Assembly (NCBI GenBank): GCA_947303585.1
Contig: CAMYYT010000005.1
Location: 1-49,953, forward strand
Length of the DNA: 49,953 nucleotides
Direction: 5' to 3'
Source of the DNA: an uncultured Pseudomonadota bacterium
GTDB lineage: Bacteria; Pseudomonadota; Alphaproteobacteria; Rs-D84
Each line of letters starts with the position of its first letter. Within the stretch, counting starts at the first letter, position 1. The position numbers were made by a program, and so were the translations under genes. Under the pieces are notes generated by a model that searched no databases, was not told the origin of the DNA, and saw only the letters and a program-made list of their open reading frames with translations. Shown piece by piece: positions 29,814 through 39,893 of this stretch.

Positions 29814-30224
29814 ATGATTTTAATATTTAATAAGCAATTTCGCACAGAAGAGAAAATTATTTCTGAATTAATGAAAAAAATTAAAAAATCCGCAACAGTT
29901 AACAAGTCTTATGAAGGCAACACCGAAAAATACGAATTTGATAATTTGGATGTGTTTTTTGGTCTCATAGATAGAAAGGTGGTTGTTACCAATAAAATGG
30001 GCGATAAAATTATGTCCATGGATTGTAATTATGATGCATATGATGAAATGCAAAAAGCACGCGCTAATTGGTTTACCGAATTACTAGACAAGGCCAGGGC
30101 GCGTGAAGATAAAGAAAAAGATAAAAAAATGCGTACGGCAACAGCCAAGGTAAAAGCACCGAAGCAATCAGCTTCTCAAGAAATAGCAATGGCGAAAGCA
30201 TTGGAACAAATCAGAGGTTTATAA
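29814..30224 (+). CDS. Hypothetical protein (136 aa)
   Basis: Upstream TTGATT-N16-TAGAAT promoter-like sequence; terminator follows. Confidence 0.65.
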   Translation: MILIFNKQFRTEEKIISELMKKIKKSATVNKSYEGNTEKYEFDNLDVFFGLIDRKVVVTNKMGDKIMSMDCNYDAYDEMQKARANWFTELLDKARAREDKEKDKKMRTATAKVKAPKQSASQEIAMAKALEQIRGL

Positions 30225-30228
30225 AAAG

Positions 30229-30250
30229 ACGGGCGATTTGCCCGTTTTTT
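30229..30250 (+). terminator. Rho-independent terminator
   Basis: ACGGGC GATTT GCCCGT TTTTT. Confidence 0.85.
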
Positions 30251-30289
30251 AATGTTGCAATACAAAAAATCGTTGATACAATAATCGGC

Positions 30290-31534
30290 ATGAAAAAAAT
30301 ACCAGAACTTTTGGCACCAGCGGGAACGTTGGATGCGTTTAAAACTGCGATACTTTATGGCGCAGACGCTATTTATGCGGGGCTGCCTGGTTTTTCAATG
30401 CGTGCGCGTGCTAAAATTACTGTGGACGAAGTGAAGCAAGGCATAGATTTTGCACACGAACATGGTAAAAAGGTTTATTTGGCTTTTAATTTATTTGCGC
30501 ATGACCGTGATTATGAAAATATGGACCGTGTTAGCGAAGTTTTGAATTATTTGCGCCCAGATGCGCTTATTATATCGGATGCAGGCGTTTTAATGTGGGT
30601 ACGCGAACATCATCCAGATATTCCAATTCATATATCAACCCAGGCGAATATTTGCAGCGCATCTACGGTTAAATTTTGGCAAAAAGCAGGTGCTGTTCAG
30701 TGTGTTTTGGCTCGCGAAGTTTCTCACAATGAATTTAAGTCGATTCGCGAACAATGCCCGGATATTGGTTTAGAAATATTTATTCATGGTGCGATGTGTA
30801 TGTCTTATTCTGGGCGGTGTTTACTGTCGAATTATATAACAGGGCGGCCGTCTAACCGTGGTGCATGCGCACAACTTTGTCGTTGGAAATACGATGTGAT
30901 TTTGCGCGAACGGGAAAGCGGTGTCGAAATGCCAATCGAAGAAGACGAACGCGGTGCTTATATTATGAACAGCAAAGATTTATGTTTAATGCCGCGTTTA
31001 AAAGAAGTTATAGAATCTGAGCCTGATACACTTAAAATCGAAGGTCGTAATCGCAGCGAATATTACGTAGGCAGTGTCACACGCGCATATCGTAATGCAT
31101 TGGATGCATATGCTGCTGACCCAGAACATTTTAATCCTGCGCCATTTATGGACGATTTAAACTTGCTTGAAACGCGTGGCTATACAACAGCGTTCTTTGA
31201 TGGGCCATTACCAAGTGATGCGCATGATTATGAAACAACACATTCTAATTCAGATTGGCACGCTGCAGGTGTGATTACAAATGTAGATAGTAAAAACATC
31301 ACACTAGAATTGCGTAATGAAATCAAGGCTGGGGATACAATTCATTTTATATTACCGCTAACCACAGACAAAGTTTCTGTATGTCTGGATAAAATCATAA
31401 ACGCCAAAGACGGCATAGAATTACCAAAAATGTCTGCTGGGCAAAAGAATTCTTTGTTGATACCAATCGAAAAAATTCCAGAACAATACCGCGATAAAAT
31501 GGTTCCGTTGGTTTTGGCGTATAAGCATAAATAA
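30290..31534 (+). CDS. U32 family peptidase (TrhP/YegQ-like)
   Basis: PELLAPAGTLDAFKTAILYGADAIYAG; EIFIHGAMCMSYSGRCLLSNYITGRPSNRGACAQLCRWKY. Confidence 0.92.
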   Translation: MKKIPELLAPAGTLDAFKTAILYGADAIYAGLPGFSMRARAKITVDEVKQGIDFAHEHGKKVYLAFNLFAHDRDYENMDRVSEVLNYLRPDALIISDAGVLMWVREHHPDIPIHISTQANICSASTVKFWQKAGAVQCVLAREVSHNEFKSIREQCPDIGLEIFIHGAMCMSYSGRCLLSNYITGRPSNRGACAQLCRWKYDVILRERESGVEMPIEEDERGAYIMNSKDLCLMPRLKEVIESEPDTLKIEGRNRSEYYVGSVTRAYRNALDAYAADPEHFNPAPFMDDLNLLETRGYTTAFFDGPLPSDAHDYETTHSNSDWHAAGVITNVDSKNITLELRNEIKAGDTIHFILPLTTDKVSVCLDKIINAKDGIELPKMSAGQKNSLLIPIEKIPEQYRDKMVPLVLAYKHK

Positions 31535-31540
31535 GAATAT

Positions 31541-33325
31541 TTATTCTTGGGTTGGGTTTTCTTTGATCAATACTGGATCATTGTATCTAACAATATATTT
31601 ATTGCCAGTAGAACACATAAACTTACTCAGAGATTCTTCATAATTACGCAGTTCTTCAGCATAACGTTCTTGGACTTCACTTTTTGCGCCTTCGTATCCA
31701 GACAAACCACCCAAAGCACCGCCAGTCCCGGCACCAACCAAAGTCGCCTTAAGACGTGCTTGGTTGTTCAAATCTACCAATTCACCATCATCGGCATCGC
31801 GTGACGATGGTGTAAACTCATACTTTTCAGCCCATTTTTTATCTTCTTCTACTTTGAATTCGCTACCAGCGGTACCATCTGAGTTTCTGGCATAATATGT
31901 TATAGAGTTTCCGCTTGCGTCGGCAGCATCTTTAAGTTCGTTCCAATTCTTATACCCGAACATTTTCTTTGGGACGCCTTGCGCAAATACTGCATATGCA
32001 TAGCGTGAACTTTTCAGCCCAATAGCGTAGGTGATTTTGAAGAATTTGTCGGATGGATCAATAGAATCATCTTGGTGCTCTTTAAAAGCATCAGGTTTTG
32101 TATTTTCTTTGTCTAGAATATAATGTTTCAAGTTAAGGATAGCATCTTCATCACGATTTCCGTTTTTGGGTTTAAATATATCCTTAAAAGACGTTTTGTT
32201 CCCAGAAGCTTTTTCTTTTTGCTCTAAACTAATATCAGTTAAATTCATAGAAGCAGGTTTACATATAAGGGCGTCGTCTGTGGAATTACAAGATGAATTA
32301 CAGTATGTTGAAGTTGCTTCAGGACACTTACAGCAATGACGTACGGTACTGTTTTGGTTAATAATATAAAAGTCATTATCTTCTGGCTTTATTGGGTCAC
32401 CGCGTTCCGAGACCTTTCCGATGACACAATCGCGTTCAGTTGCAGCCGCGCCTTCGCCCACAGAACATTTTGTTATCGCCACCACGCTGTCGCCGCTACT
32501 GGCCCCAGCCATCATATTTCCAACAACCATACCGGATGCCGCATTCACAGCCGTAGATTTAATAGTGTCACCCGCAACCTTGCCAGAATAAGTGCTGGCC
32601 GCCATAATACCCGCGCCAGCAGTTGCGCCAACCGCGGTGCTTATCAAACGAGATTTGCCAACACCCAAAGTCTTTTTATCATTAGCGGCCTTTGGCCCCA
32701 AAAGATTCCCCGCAACCCCGGCAATCAAAGCGCCCGCGGCAATCTTGACCCCGGCGTTTTGTTTTTGTTCTTGGTTCATAACCGCGATGACATCTTCCAT
32801 CGTTGGTGGGTTGTCAGCAGGCAATTCAATTTCTCTTTCTCTGGACACAGAAGTGCGCCAACCAGACCTTGGGAAAGAATCGATATTGCAATCCATTGTA
32901 TCACCCACAGCCAAAGTGGTTGTCGCCAAAATTTCTTGGGAATCAGCTTCGCGCAAATCTACAACAACCAAACAACGCGGTTCACCATTGCGCAATCTGC
33001 CCGATTCAGGGACACCCCATTTGAAATTGCCCCCAATAAGAGTCATGGAACACTTTTCCAAATCATCAACAGTAGTAGTGGATGTATTGTTCGCAATCGC
33101 ATCAGCCAGATTGGAATCGTCAACCGCCACAGGCAAATTATCACCCGTTACAACTTGTTGTTGTTCGTAAATCTGTTGTTGAGATATCGCGGCAACTTGA
33201 TTATACGCCCCGGCATAATTAGTCCGATTAGAATTTTTTGTTTTCACAGCCGCATCCGCTGGCATTGCTGCAACAATTGCCAAAATAAACGAAAACAAAG
33301 ACAATCTACATATTTTCTCTCTCAT
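31541..33325 (-). CDS. Secreted protein with two glycine-zipper-like regions, unknown function
   Basis: Signal peptide LSLFSFILAIVAAMPADA; VKIAAGALIAGVAGNLLGPKA and ATLVGAGTGGALGGLSGYEGA; CCKCPEATSTYCNSSC. Confidence 0.65.
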   Translation of the reverse strand: MREKICRLSLFSFILAIVAAMPADAAVKTKNSNRTNYAGAYNQVAAISQQQIYEQQQVVTGDNLPVAVDDSNLADAIANNTSTTTVDDLEKCSMTLIGGNFKWGVPESGRLRNGEPRCLVVVDLREADSQEILATTTLAVGDTMDCNIDSFPRSGWRTSVSREREIELPADNPPTMEDVIAVMNQEQKQNAGVKIAAGALIAGVAGNLLGPKAANDKKTLGVGKSRLISTAVGATAGAGIMAASTYSGKVAGDTIKSTAVNAASGMVVGNMMAGASSGDSVVAITKCSVGEGAAATERDCVIGKVSERGDPIKPEDNDFYIINQNSTVRHCCKCPEATSTYCNSSCNSTDDALICKPASMNLTDISLEQKEKASGNKTSFKDIFKPKNGNRDEDAILNLKHYILDKENTKPDAFKEHQDDSIDPSDKFFKITYAIGLKSSRYAYAVFAQGVPKKMFGYKNWNELKDAADASGNSITYYARNSDGTAGSEFKVEEDKKWAEKYEFTPSSRDADDGELVDLNNQARLKATLVGAGTGGALGGLSGYEGAKSEVQERYAEELRNYEESLSKFMCSTGNKYIVRYNDPVLIKENPTQE

Positions 33326-33367
33326 ATCCAATCCTGTTTATGCCCCCCTGGCAATATAGAATTTGCC

Positions 33368-34510
33368 TTAAAATTCCAATCTTAATCTGACACCAACATC
33401 CAAACTGCTTAATCTGCCGCTTTCTGTCCAATTGGTGTAATGGAAAACACTGTCATAAGGTGCTTCGTATTCGTCCCCCGCGCCGTCAGATAACCATTCT
33501 GTCTGAGATACAACAATAGACCCAGATGTTTTTACTTTACCCAAATTCAAATATCTGATAAAGAAATCGAGTTTAAGTCCGTCACTCATCGAAGTTGTGA
33601 CACCACCTTCTAATTGAAAAGCCAACTGTTCTGTTGTGCCACCATTATGATACCCATAAACATCAGAAATACCAGTTAACCCGCCAGGTTGAACACTTCC
33701 TGGTCCCAAATCGTCTGTGTTATCATAAAAAGTATTATCAAAAACAACATAATCACCGATGGTATTCAATGCAACACCGACGCCCGCACCAACATAAGGG
33801 CGTAAAGAACCGCCAGCGACATAACCAGTAAACGAATCGATGTTATAATACACATTTAACATTGTAGAATTAGAAGTGATTGCGCCGCCACTAACCTTGG
33901 CATCAACGAATTCTCCGTTCCCTTGGGAAGTTTGCGCATTCACAGCATAAGAAATTCCAGACAGGCGCAAGAACGAAAAATCAACGCGAACATCGCTGTT
34001 AATTGCTGCACCCAAAGAAACCTGCAAAGGAATAACAGTATCAGATTCAAAATCAGAAACGCGGAACGAACCCGGTGCAAAGAACGCGTTTTCTTCACCA
34101 GCATAATCTGCGGACATGCTGCCTTTGATCATGGTGCTGTACGCCGCGGATAAACCGATATACAAACCGCTATCAGCTAATCTGTCGTAATCTGCAGATT
34201 GATAATATTGACGCCCCGCATTAGTTGCAGAAGACCCCACGCGTGGCAAAGCCCCAGTCACACGATTAGGTTTTGTCACCGCAACATTATTTCCCATCGG
34301 TTGACCGTTTGCGCTTGATGCTGCCACCAACTGACGCGTAGAAATATTAGAATTTGCTGCAACAGGCTTGTCGTTATAATATTGCGTATTTATAACATAT
34401 CCTTGACGTGCCAACTGTTGAGGATTATATACAGGATACGCAGCGTTCACCGCAGCCGGCGCAACAGATGTCAATCCTGCGAAAAATGCGAGAAATTTGA
34501 ACTTTTTCAT
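33368..34510 (-). CDS. Outer-membrane beta-barrel protein (OmpA/Omp25-like barrel)
   Basis: Signal peptide MKKFKFLAFFAGLTSVAPAAVNA; DSGLYIGLSAAYS; RPYVGAGVGVALN; C-terminal DVGVRLRLEF. Confidence 0.72.
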   Translation of the reverse strand: MKKFKFLAFFAGLTSVAPAAVNAAYPVYNPQQLARQGYVINTQYYNDKPVAANSNISTRQLVAASSANGQPMGNNVAVTKPNRVTGALPRVGSSATNAGRQYYQSADYDRLADSGLYIGLSAAYSTMIKGSMSADYAGEENAFFAPGSFRVSDFESDTVIPLQVSLGAAINSDVRVDFSFLRLSGISYAVNAQTSQGNGEFVDAKVSGGAITSNSTMLNVYYNIDSFTGYVAGGSLRPYVGAGVGVALNTIGDYVVFDNTFYDNTDDLGPGSVQPGGLTGISDVYGYHNGGTTEQLAFQLEGGVTTSMSDGLKLDFFIRYLNLGKVKTSGSIVVSQTEWLSDGAGDEYEAPYDSVFHYTNWTESGRLSSLDVGVRLRLEF

Positions 34511-34648
34511 CTTTTACTAAACTTCCTTTGCGAATATTATAACATAAAATAAAATTCAAGGAAAGCGTAAAATGGGGAATCTAAACAAAAAAATGCACCC
34601 AAAAAATGGGTGCAATTTGTCCAATATAAGTTTATTTTTTGTGTAATC

Positions 34649-35665
34649 TTAGAATCTAGCGTTAAATCTAACACCTGTTTCTAATTTTACATCTGTTCCA
34701 TTTTGAGAGCCAGAATGAGAATCATCAAATGTGTATTCTGTGAACAAAGTCAATTGCATAGAATCATTCAATTGATTTGCAATATTGAGTTTCAACACAT
34801 ATTCATCCCAACCGTCTTTCATGTTTTTGGTTGCCGCCAATAATGCGTTCTTTACAGCGTTTTGTTGTGCAACAGCTGTTGCTCCCATTGCTGAAACGTC
34901 AGGCAACTTTGTATGAATACTTTTTACACCATTATCATGATGTTCATAATATTCAAACCCGGCACCAATAGACCAAGAATCTGTTATCTGAAAACCTGTA
35001 TCAAATCCGGCACATGTTTCATGTTGAGATTTTAGATTTACAGAAATTTCATCTGGGAACAATGCAGCCCAAGGTTGAGCGGGATCAATAGCAATCTTGT
35101 TATTGTGATTACCAAATGTTTGCAAGTATTCTGCGTGTGCAGCAACTGTAAAGAAATCCCAAGTTTTACCCAATCTTGTTCCGACAATTATACCGTAACG
35201 ACCGTTGGAATAGTTGTCAAATTTGAAACCGCGGGTTGTATAAGTCCCTTTCATTGGTGAAACGCCAGAAAGGAATACTTCTGAATACAAATCTAAAACG
35301 ACTGGTTGTGCATCATCCAAAATACGATACATTAAACCAGCGCGTCCACGATGCATACCCCTGCGGTCAATGTCATCGTCATGAGTATAACCAAAGCGAC
35401 CAATCAAAGCCAATCTATCGGTAATACCATAACCTAAATCTTCGGTGAAACGCCATACTGGGAATTCTTCTGTATGGTCCAAACCACGATTTTTTAATGC
35501 TGGTGTGTCGTCTGTTTTTTTATACATAACCGCCGCACCTGTTTTCAAATACACTTCACGATTTTGTGGCATGTAAAGTGGATTTTCCATATTTGATGCT
35601 GCAAAAGCTTGTGCTGAAACAACAGATGCAGTTGCTGCTATCAAACATTTCAAAGACTTTTTCAT
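34649..35665 (-). CDS. Outer-membrane beta-barrel-like protein
   Basis: Signal peptide MKKSLKCLIAATASVVSAQAFAA (start 35665); repeated amphipathic strands; ends TGVRFNARF. Confidence 0.7.
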   Translation of the reverse strand: MKKSLKCLIAATASVVSAQAFAASNMENPLYMPQNREVYLKTGAAVMYKKTDDTPALKNRGLDHTEEFPVWRFTEDLGYGITDRLALIGRFGYTHDDDIDRRGMHRGRAGLMYRILDDAQPVVLDLYSEVFLSGVSPMKGTYTTRGFKFDNYSNGRYGIIVGTRLGKTWDFFTVAAHAEYLQTFGNHNNKIAIDPAQPWAALFPDEISVNLKSQHETCAGFDTGFQITDSWSIGAGFEYYEHHDNGVKSIHTKLPDVSAMGATAVAQQNAVKNALLAATKNMKDGWDEYVLKLNIANQLNDSMQLTLFTEYTFDDSHSGSQNGTDVKLETGVRFNARF

Positions 35666-35701
35666 CCATTTCTCCTTTTTTATTTGATGAAATAACCAAC
35701 C

Positions 35702-35751
35702 CCCATTATTGGCAAGATTGGCGCTATATCCATACCACCCATTATTGGCAA
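35702..35751. repeat. 14-bp direct repeats upstream of the 34649-35665 gene
   Basis: CCCATTATTGGCAA at 35702-35715 and 35738-35751. Confidence 0.85.
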
Positions 35752-35907
35752 TAGTATGCTTTGCGATATAACTTTGCATATTCTGATACATTATGAACAA
35801 TAAGTCAAAATATAAATTATCTTGACAAGAAACTTGAAATATGTCACGCGATTCCTATATATACTTTGGAGTGGGGTGGAGAGCCCGGAAAACCAAAGGA
35901 GTCCGCC

Positions 35908-36501
35908 ATGACACAGATGTTTGAAAACAGTATGCAAAATTTTGAATTGCAACAAAAAATGAAAAATCTTGAATTACAACAAAAGCAAATTATGATGATG
36001 GGTGGTTTGATTAATAAAAACCAAAAAAAATTATCCCAAGAAGAAATCAAGCAGCTGAAAAAAGATTACAGTATGATGTATTTTGGTTTTGTTTCAATAA
36101 ATTGGGGCCAAGGAAAAACTCTTGGTGTGTCTTGGCAGAAAGGTTTGGAACAAATGGATGCGTATATTGAATCCAAATCTAAAATAATGGGACATCCAGT
36201 CAATAATGAACTGGTAAAAATACACAGCGAATTCCGTAAACACATGGCAAAAACAATTATGACTAATCCTTATGTCGATGAAAAATTAGATGAACGCTTA
36301 AAGGAAAAATTCCTTAAACTTGGAATGAAAGATTTAAGAAAAGGCAAAGACGCATTAGATGCAACATATGAAAAATACATGCCAGAACAAACGGTTAACA
36401 AAACTGTGGATGCAAACAAATTCAATGTTGCAAATCAAAATGCTCGACAAATGTTTCAAATGTTGATGTTGCAAAATATGCAACAACGACAAGCCGCGTA
36501 A
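35908..36501 (+). CDS. Hypothetical protein
   Basis: SD ccaaaggag upstream of ATG 35908; Gln/Met/Leu-rich N-terminus. Confidence 0.65.
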   Translation: MTQMFENSMQNFELQQKMKNLELQQKQIMMMGGLINKNQKKLSQEEIKQLKKDYSMMYFGFVSINWGQGKTLGVSWQKGLEQMDAYIESKSKIMGHPVNNELVKIHSEFRKHMAKTIMTNPYVDEKLDERLKEKFLKLGMKDLRKGKDALDATYEKYMPEQTVNKTVDANKFNVANQNARQMFQMLMLQNMQQRQAA

Positions 36502-36518
36502 AACCAAAGGCATAAAAT

Positions 36519-37025
36519 ATGAATTTTGATACAGAAAAATTATTGGCAAAAGTCGCTGGTGAAAATGTAGAAAATTTTGCTAACTGTGTTATCAGCGATT
36601 TTGCCAGAACACAGATTGATTTTGCTTTTAATCAAATGTTTCAAGGACTATCGCTGTTGCAATGGATGGAAAATATAACTTTGATGAATGCGTGGCAAAA
36701 TACATTGGAAACTATGACAGAATTTGTGTTTTCTTTGCCCGAAAAAAATTGTGTTGCAGATTATTTGCATGTCGCTGTTTTTGACTTTAAAAAGAATATG
36801 TTAAAAACAGTAAAAAACAGTATTCATGCAAATGAATATTTTAATTGTCCTGTGGATAAACAGAATGAATTAAAACAATCGGCGAATGAAAAAGTCCAAC
36901 AAGGCATAGAAATTATAAAAAATTTGGTGTCTGCCCCAGGCAAATGTATCACAGAAAAAACGCAAAACGTTGAAAAAAACAACTTTCACGAAAAAACGCG
37001 TGAATACGAACGCGAAAGAAAATAA
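36519..37025 (+). CDS. Hypothetical protein
   Basis: 18 bp downstream of the preceding gene, terminator follows. Confidence 0.6.
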   Translation: MNFDTEKLLAKVAGENVENFANCVISDFARTQIDFAFNQMFQGLSLLQWMENITLMNAWQNTLETMTEFVFSLPEKNCVADYLHVAVFDFKKNMLKTVKNSIHANEYFNCPVDKQNELKQSANEKVQQGIEIIKNLVSAPGKCITEKTQNVEKNNFHEKTREYERERK

Positions 37026-37027
37026 AA

Positions 37028-37050
37028 AAACGCCAAAACGGCGTTTTTTT
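37028..37050. terminator. Bidirectional terminator
   Basis: AACGCC AAAAC GGCGTT with T-run. Confidence 0.8.
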
Positions 37051-38415
37051 TTATTGATTTACAATTTCAAGAACTTTTTTAACTATGTCATCTACTTTGA
37101 TGCGTTCTTGTTCCATTGAATCGCGATGACGCATTGTAACCGTGCCGTCTTCCAAAGTTTGATGGTCGACAGTTATGCAAACAGGTGTCCCAATTTCATC
37201 GTGTCTGCGATAGTTCTTACCAATGTTCCCAGAATTTTCTAATTCGATTTTGCCAATACCAAGTTTGCGCAAATCATTTACGATTTTGTTCGACATATCT
37301 ACGATTTCAGGAACATTACGAACCAATGGTATAACGGCAGCTTTGACCGGAGCCAGCCACGGTTTTAATTTCAATACTGTGCGTGTTTTGCCATCGCCTA
37401 AACCTTCTTCTTCGTATGCTTCCAGCATTACTGTCAACATAGCGCGATTTGTTCCCATTGCGGTTTCAATAACATATGGAATAAAGTTTTCGCCTGTTTG
37501 AGCATCGCTGTAAGATAATTTGGTTGTAGAATCTTTGTTTTCCATAACATGCGCGGCCAATTTAAATTCACTTTGACCCTTGGTATGAGAACCCAAATCA
37601 AAATCTTGACGATTGTGAATTCCTTCGACTTCATCAAATCCGCCTTCTGGAAAATCGTATTCGATATCACCTGCTGCTTTGGCATAATGAGCCAATTTTT
37701 CATGCGGTTGAAAACGTAGTTTATTCGCAGGAATACCTAATACATTTATCCACCAATCCATACGAGTCTTTTTCCAATATTCAAAATATTGTTCGTCTTC
37801 ATCAGGTTTAACAAAATATTGCATCTCGGCCTGTTCGAATTCTCGCATACGGAAAACAAAGCCGCGTGGTGAAATTTCGTTGCGGAAAGACTTTCCAATC
37901 TGAGCGATTCCAAACGGTAATTTATGAGGTTTTGCATCCAACACATTTTTGAAGTTAACATAAGTTGTTGTTGCTGTTTCGGGACGCAAATAAGCATTGA
38001 TTTCACCGTCAGCAGTTGCACCAATAGATAAACCCATCATTAATTGATATGCGCGTGGTTCTGTGATTTCGCTGCTGCCACAGTTGTCGCATTTTGTTGG
38101 ATCTTTCATTTTGTCTTGACGCATGCGGGCGCCGCATTTTTTACATTCAACCAGCGGGTCAGAAAAACTTCCTTCGTGTCCAGAATATTTCCACATTAAA
38201 CGATTAGTAATAACAGACGCGTCCAACCCTTCAATATCGTTTCTGGAATAAATCATAGCGTTCCACCAAGCATTACGGATATTACGCATCATTTCTATTC
38301 CGTATGGACCATAATCGTACGCACCACCAAGTCCGCCATATATTTCAGATCCTGTAAAAATAAAACCGCGTCTTTTGCAAAGTGCAACTATGTCGTTAAC
38401 TGATTTTGCTGGCAT
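37051..38415 (-). CDS. glyS: Glycine--tRNA ligase, homodimeric (alpha2) type
   Basis: GGLGGAYDYGPYGIEMMRNIRNAWW, LRPETATTTYVNFKN, IGKSFRNEISPRGFVFRMREFEQAEMQYF. Confidence 0.95.
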   Translation of the reverse strand: MPAKSVNDIVALCKRRGFIFTGSEIYGGLGGAYDYGPYGIEMMRNIRNAWWNAMIYSRNDIEGLDASVITNRLMWKYSGHEGSFSDPLVECKKCGARMRQDKMKDPTKCDNCGSSEITEPRAYQLMMGLSIGATADGEINAYLRPETATTTYVNFKNVLDAKPHKLPFGIAQIGKSFRNEISPRGFVFRMREFEQAEMQYFVKPDEDEQYFEYWKKTRMDWWINVLGIPANKLRFQPHEKLAHYAKAAGDIEYDFPEGGFDEVEGIHNRQDFDLGSHTKGQSEFKLAAHVMENKDSTTKLSYSDAQTGENFIPYVIETAMGTNRAMLTVMLEAYEEEGLGDGKTRTVLKLKPWLAPVKAAVIPLVRNVPEIVDMSNKIVNDLRKLGIGKIELENSGNIGKNYRRHDEIGTPVCITVDHQTLEDGTVTMRHRDSMEQERIKVDDIVKKVLEIVNQ

Positions 38416-38435
38416 TTTAAAAACCTCTAAATTCT

Positions 38436-38618
38436 TTATTGTAAATCTGGTTCAATAGCATTTACAGGACACACAGCAGCACAAGTTCCGCATCCCATAC
38501 ATTTTGTTTTATCTATTTTGCATTTGCCACCTTCGCCATCAACAATAGCCATCGCAGGACAAACCCCCATGCAAGTATGACAACCAATACATTTATTAGA
38601 ATCTATTTTATAAGCCAT
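38436..38618 (-). CDS. 2[4Fe-4S] ferredoxin
   Basis: CIGCHTCMGVCP and CMGCGTCAAVCP motifs in 60 aa. Confidence 0.93.
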   Translation of the reverse strand: MAYKIDSNKCIGCHTCMGVCPAMAIVDGEGGKCKIDKTKCMGCGTCAAVCPVNAIEPDLQ

Positions 38619-38646
38619 TTTTTATCCCTTTTATTTTATGTACAAA

Positions 38647-39348
38647 TTAATCTCTGCTGTTCAAAAATCCCAGTATATATTCAAACATCGCTACAAACGA
38701 AATGTACATGTGTAACGCGCCAAGTACCGCCAGTTGGTCTTTTTGTTCACCATTACCGATTGCGTAATAAGCGTTCTTCAAATTTTGCATATCATATGCT
38801 GCAAACAAAGCAAACACCAATACACCAATCAAACAGATAACTTGATTGAACACGACGCCAAGAGGACCAGTAAATATAGATATAATACCAACTAAAATCA
38901 AACCAATCATACCAATAAACAAGAAGGCGCCCAAAAATGATAAATCTTTAACTGTTTTATATCCAAAAAGTGCCATGCAACCAAACATTACTGCGGCTAA
39001 AACTAAGGCGATTATTATAGAAATAGGGCTGGATACCAAAATCATAGGTGTGACCGCAATACCCATCAAAATCGAATACAAAAACAACAAAAGTTTAGCA
39101 GTTGCTGGCTTCATTGAAAAAGCGCGAACTTGGGCCCACAAAGATAAGCCCAGACCACCAAACGCGATGATGTAGTAAGTAATTGATAACCCGCCGTTGT
39201 GAATCAAAGCAGTAAAGGCGCCTGTTATCAACATAACGAAAGTCGTCAATGCTGTTACCCCCACAGCAGCCGTCATCAAACCAAATATTTTTTTCAAATA
39301 AGATTCAATTCCGCCTTGGGTTCTTGAAACTGATTTTTTTGTAATCAT
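38647..39348 (-). CDS. Bax inhibitor-1/YccA family membrane protein
   Basis: Seven hydrophobic segments; FALFAAYDMQNLKN and ALHMYISFVAMFEYILGFL; start taken at 39348. Confidence 0.88.
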   Translation of the reverse strand: MITKKSVSRTQGGIESYLKKIFGLMTAAVGVTALTTFVMLITGAFTALIHNGGLSITYYIIAFGGLGLSLWAQVRAFSMKPATAKLLLFLYSILMGIAVTPMILVSSPISIIIALVLAAVMFGCMALFGYKTVKDLSFLGAFLFIGMIGLILVGIISIFTGPLGVVFNQVICLIGVLVFALFAAYDMQNLKNAYYAIGNGEQKDQLAVLGALHMYISFVAMFEYILGFLNSRD

Positions 39349-39456
39349 AGCTTTCTCCTTAAAATTTATGATTTGTGTAAAAAGAATATAATACAGTCTG
39401 GGGAATAATTCAAGCGATATAAAAAATGTGATTTTAATTTTTTTTGACCGCAACAC

Positions 39457-39484
39457 TTGACAAATGAAAAATTGTCAATATAAT
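39457..39484 (+). promoter_or_regulatory. Consensus sigma-70 promoter with overlapping inverted repeat
   Basis: TTGACA-N16-TATAAT; TTGACAA(39457-39463)/TTGTCAA(39472-39478). Confidence 0.75.
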
Positions 39485-39521
39485 ATATCGCGGTAATCAA
39501 CAAAAACAAAGGGAGTTTATA

Positions 39522-39869
39522 ATGAAGCAAAGATACGATATACCAAAAAACGTAGCTAACACAGGCTATGTTGGGGCGGGTCAAAAAGCAGAAGCAATTA
39601 AAACTATTTGTTCTTTTATCATAAAAAATTGGGAACAGAAACAAGAAATAAACAAAGAAATCGCAGCAGCTCATGGACGTGCTGACGAAACACAGTCAAG
39701 AAGATTAGCAAGATGTGAAGAAAACATAGATAATAACATCGGTTGTTTTGAAAGACAATTGGAAGACGGAAGATGGTTTAAACAATGCGAAGCCGCTGTG
39801 AAGACTATCAAAATTCCAGAAGTGAAACAAATGTTGATGAAACGTTTGGAAGCGGTGCGTAATGCGTAA
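39522..39869 (+). CDS. Hypothetical protein (115 aa)
   Basis: SD gggag and consensus promoter upstream. Confidence 0.7.
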   Translation: MKQRYDIPKNVANTGYVGAGQKAEAIKTICSFIIKNWEQKQEINKEIAAAHGRADETQSRRLARCEENIDNNIGCFERQLEDGRWFKQCEAAVKTIKIPEVKQMLMKRLEAVRNA

Positions 39870-39893
39870 ATAATTAATCACAAGAGATAAAAA

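Noticed and set aside
32336-33385. Plus-strand 349-aa ORF
   Set aside because: Antisense to the glycine-zipper secreted protein, which has a signal peptide and coherent composition; shadow ORF
35833-35860. Sigma-32-like promoter CTTGAAA-N14-CCTATAT upstream of the 35908 gene
   Set aside because: The same bases fit an ordinary TTGAAA-N16-TATATA sigma-70 promoter, the spacing seen elsewhere in this window; no independent heat-shock evidence
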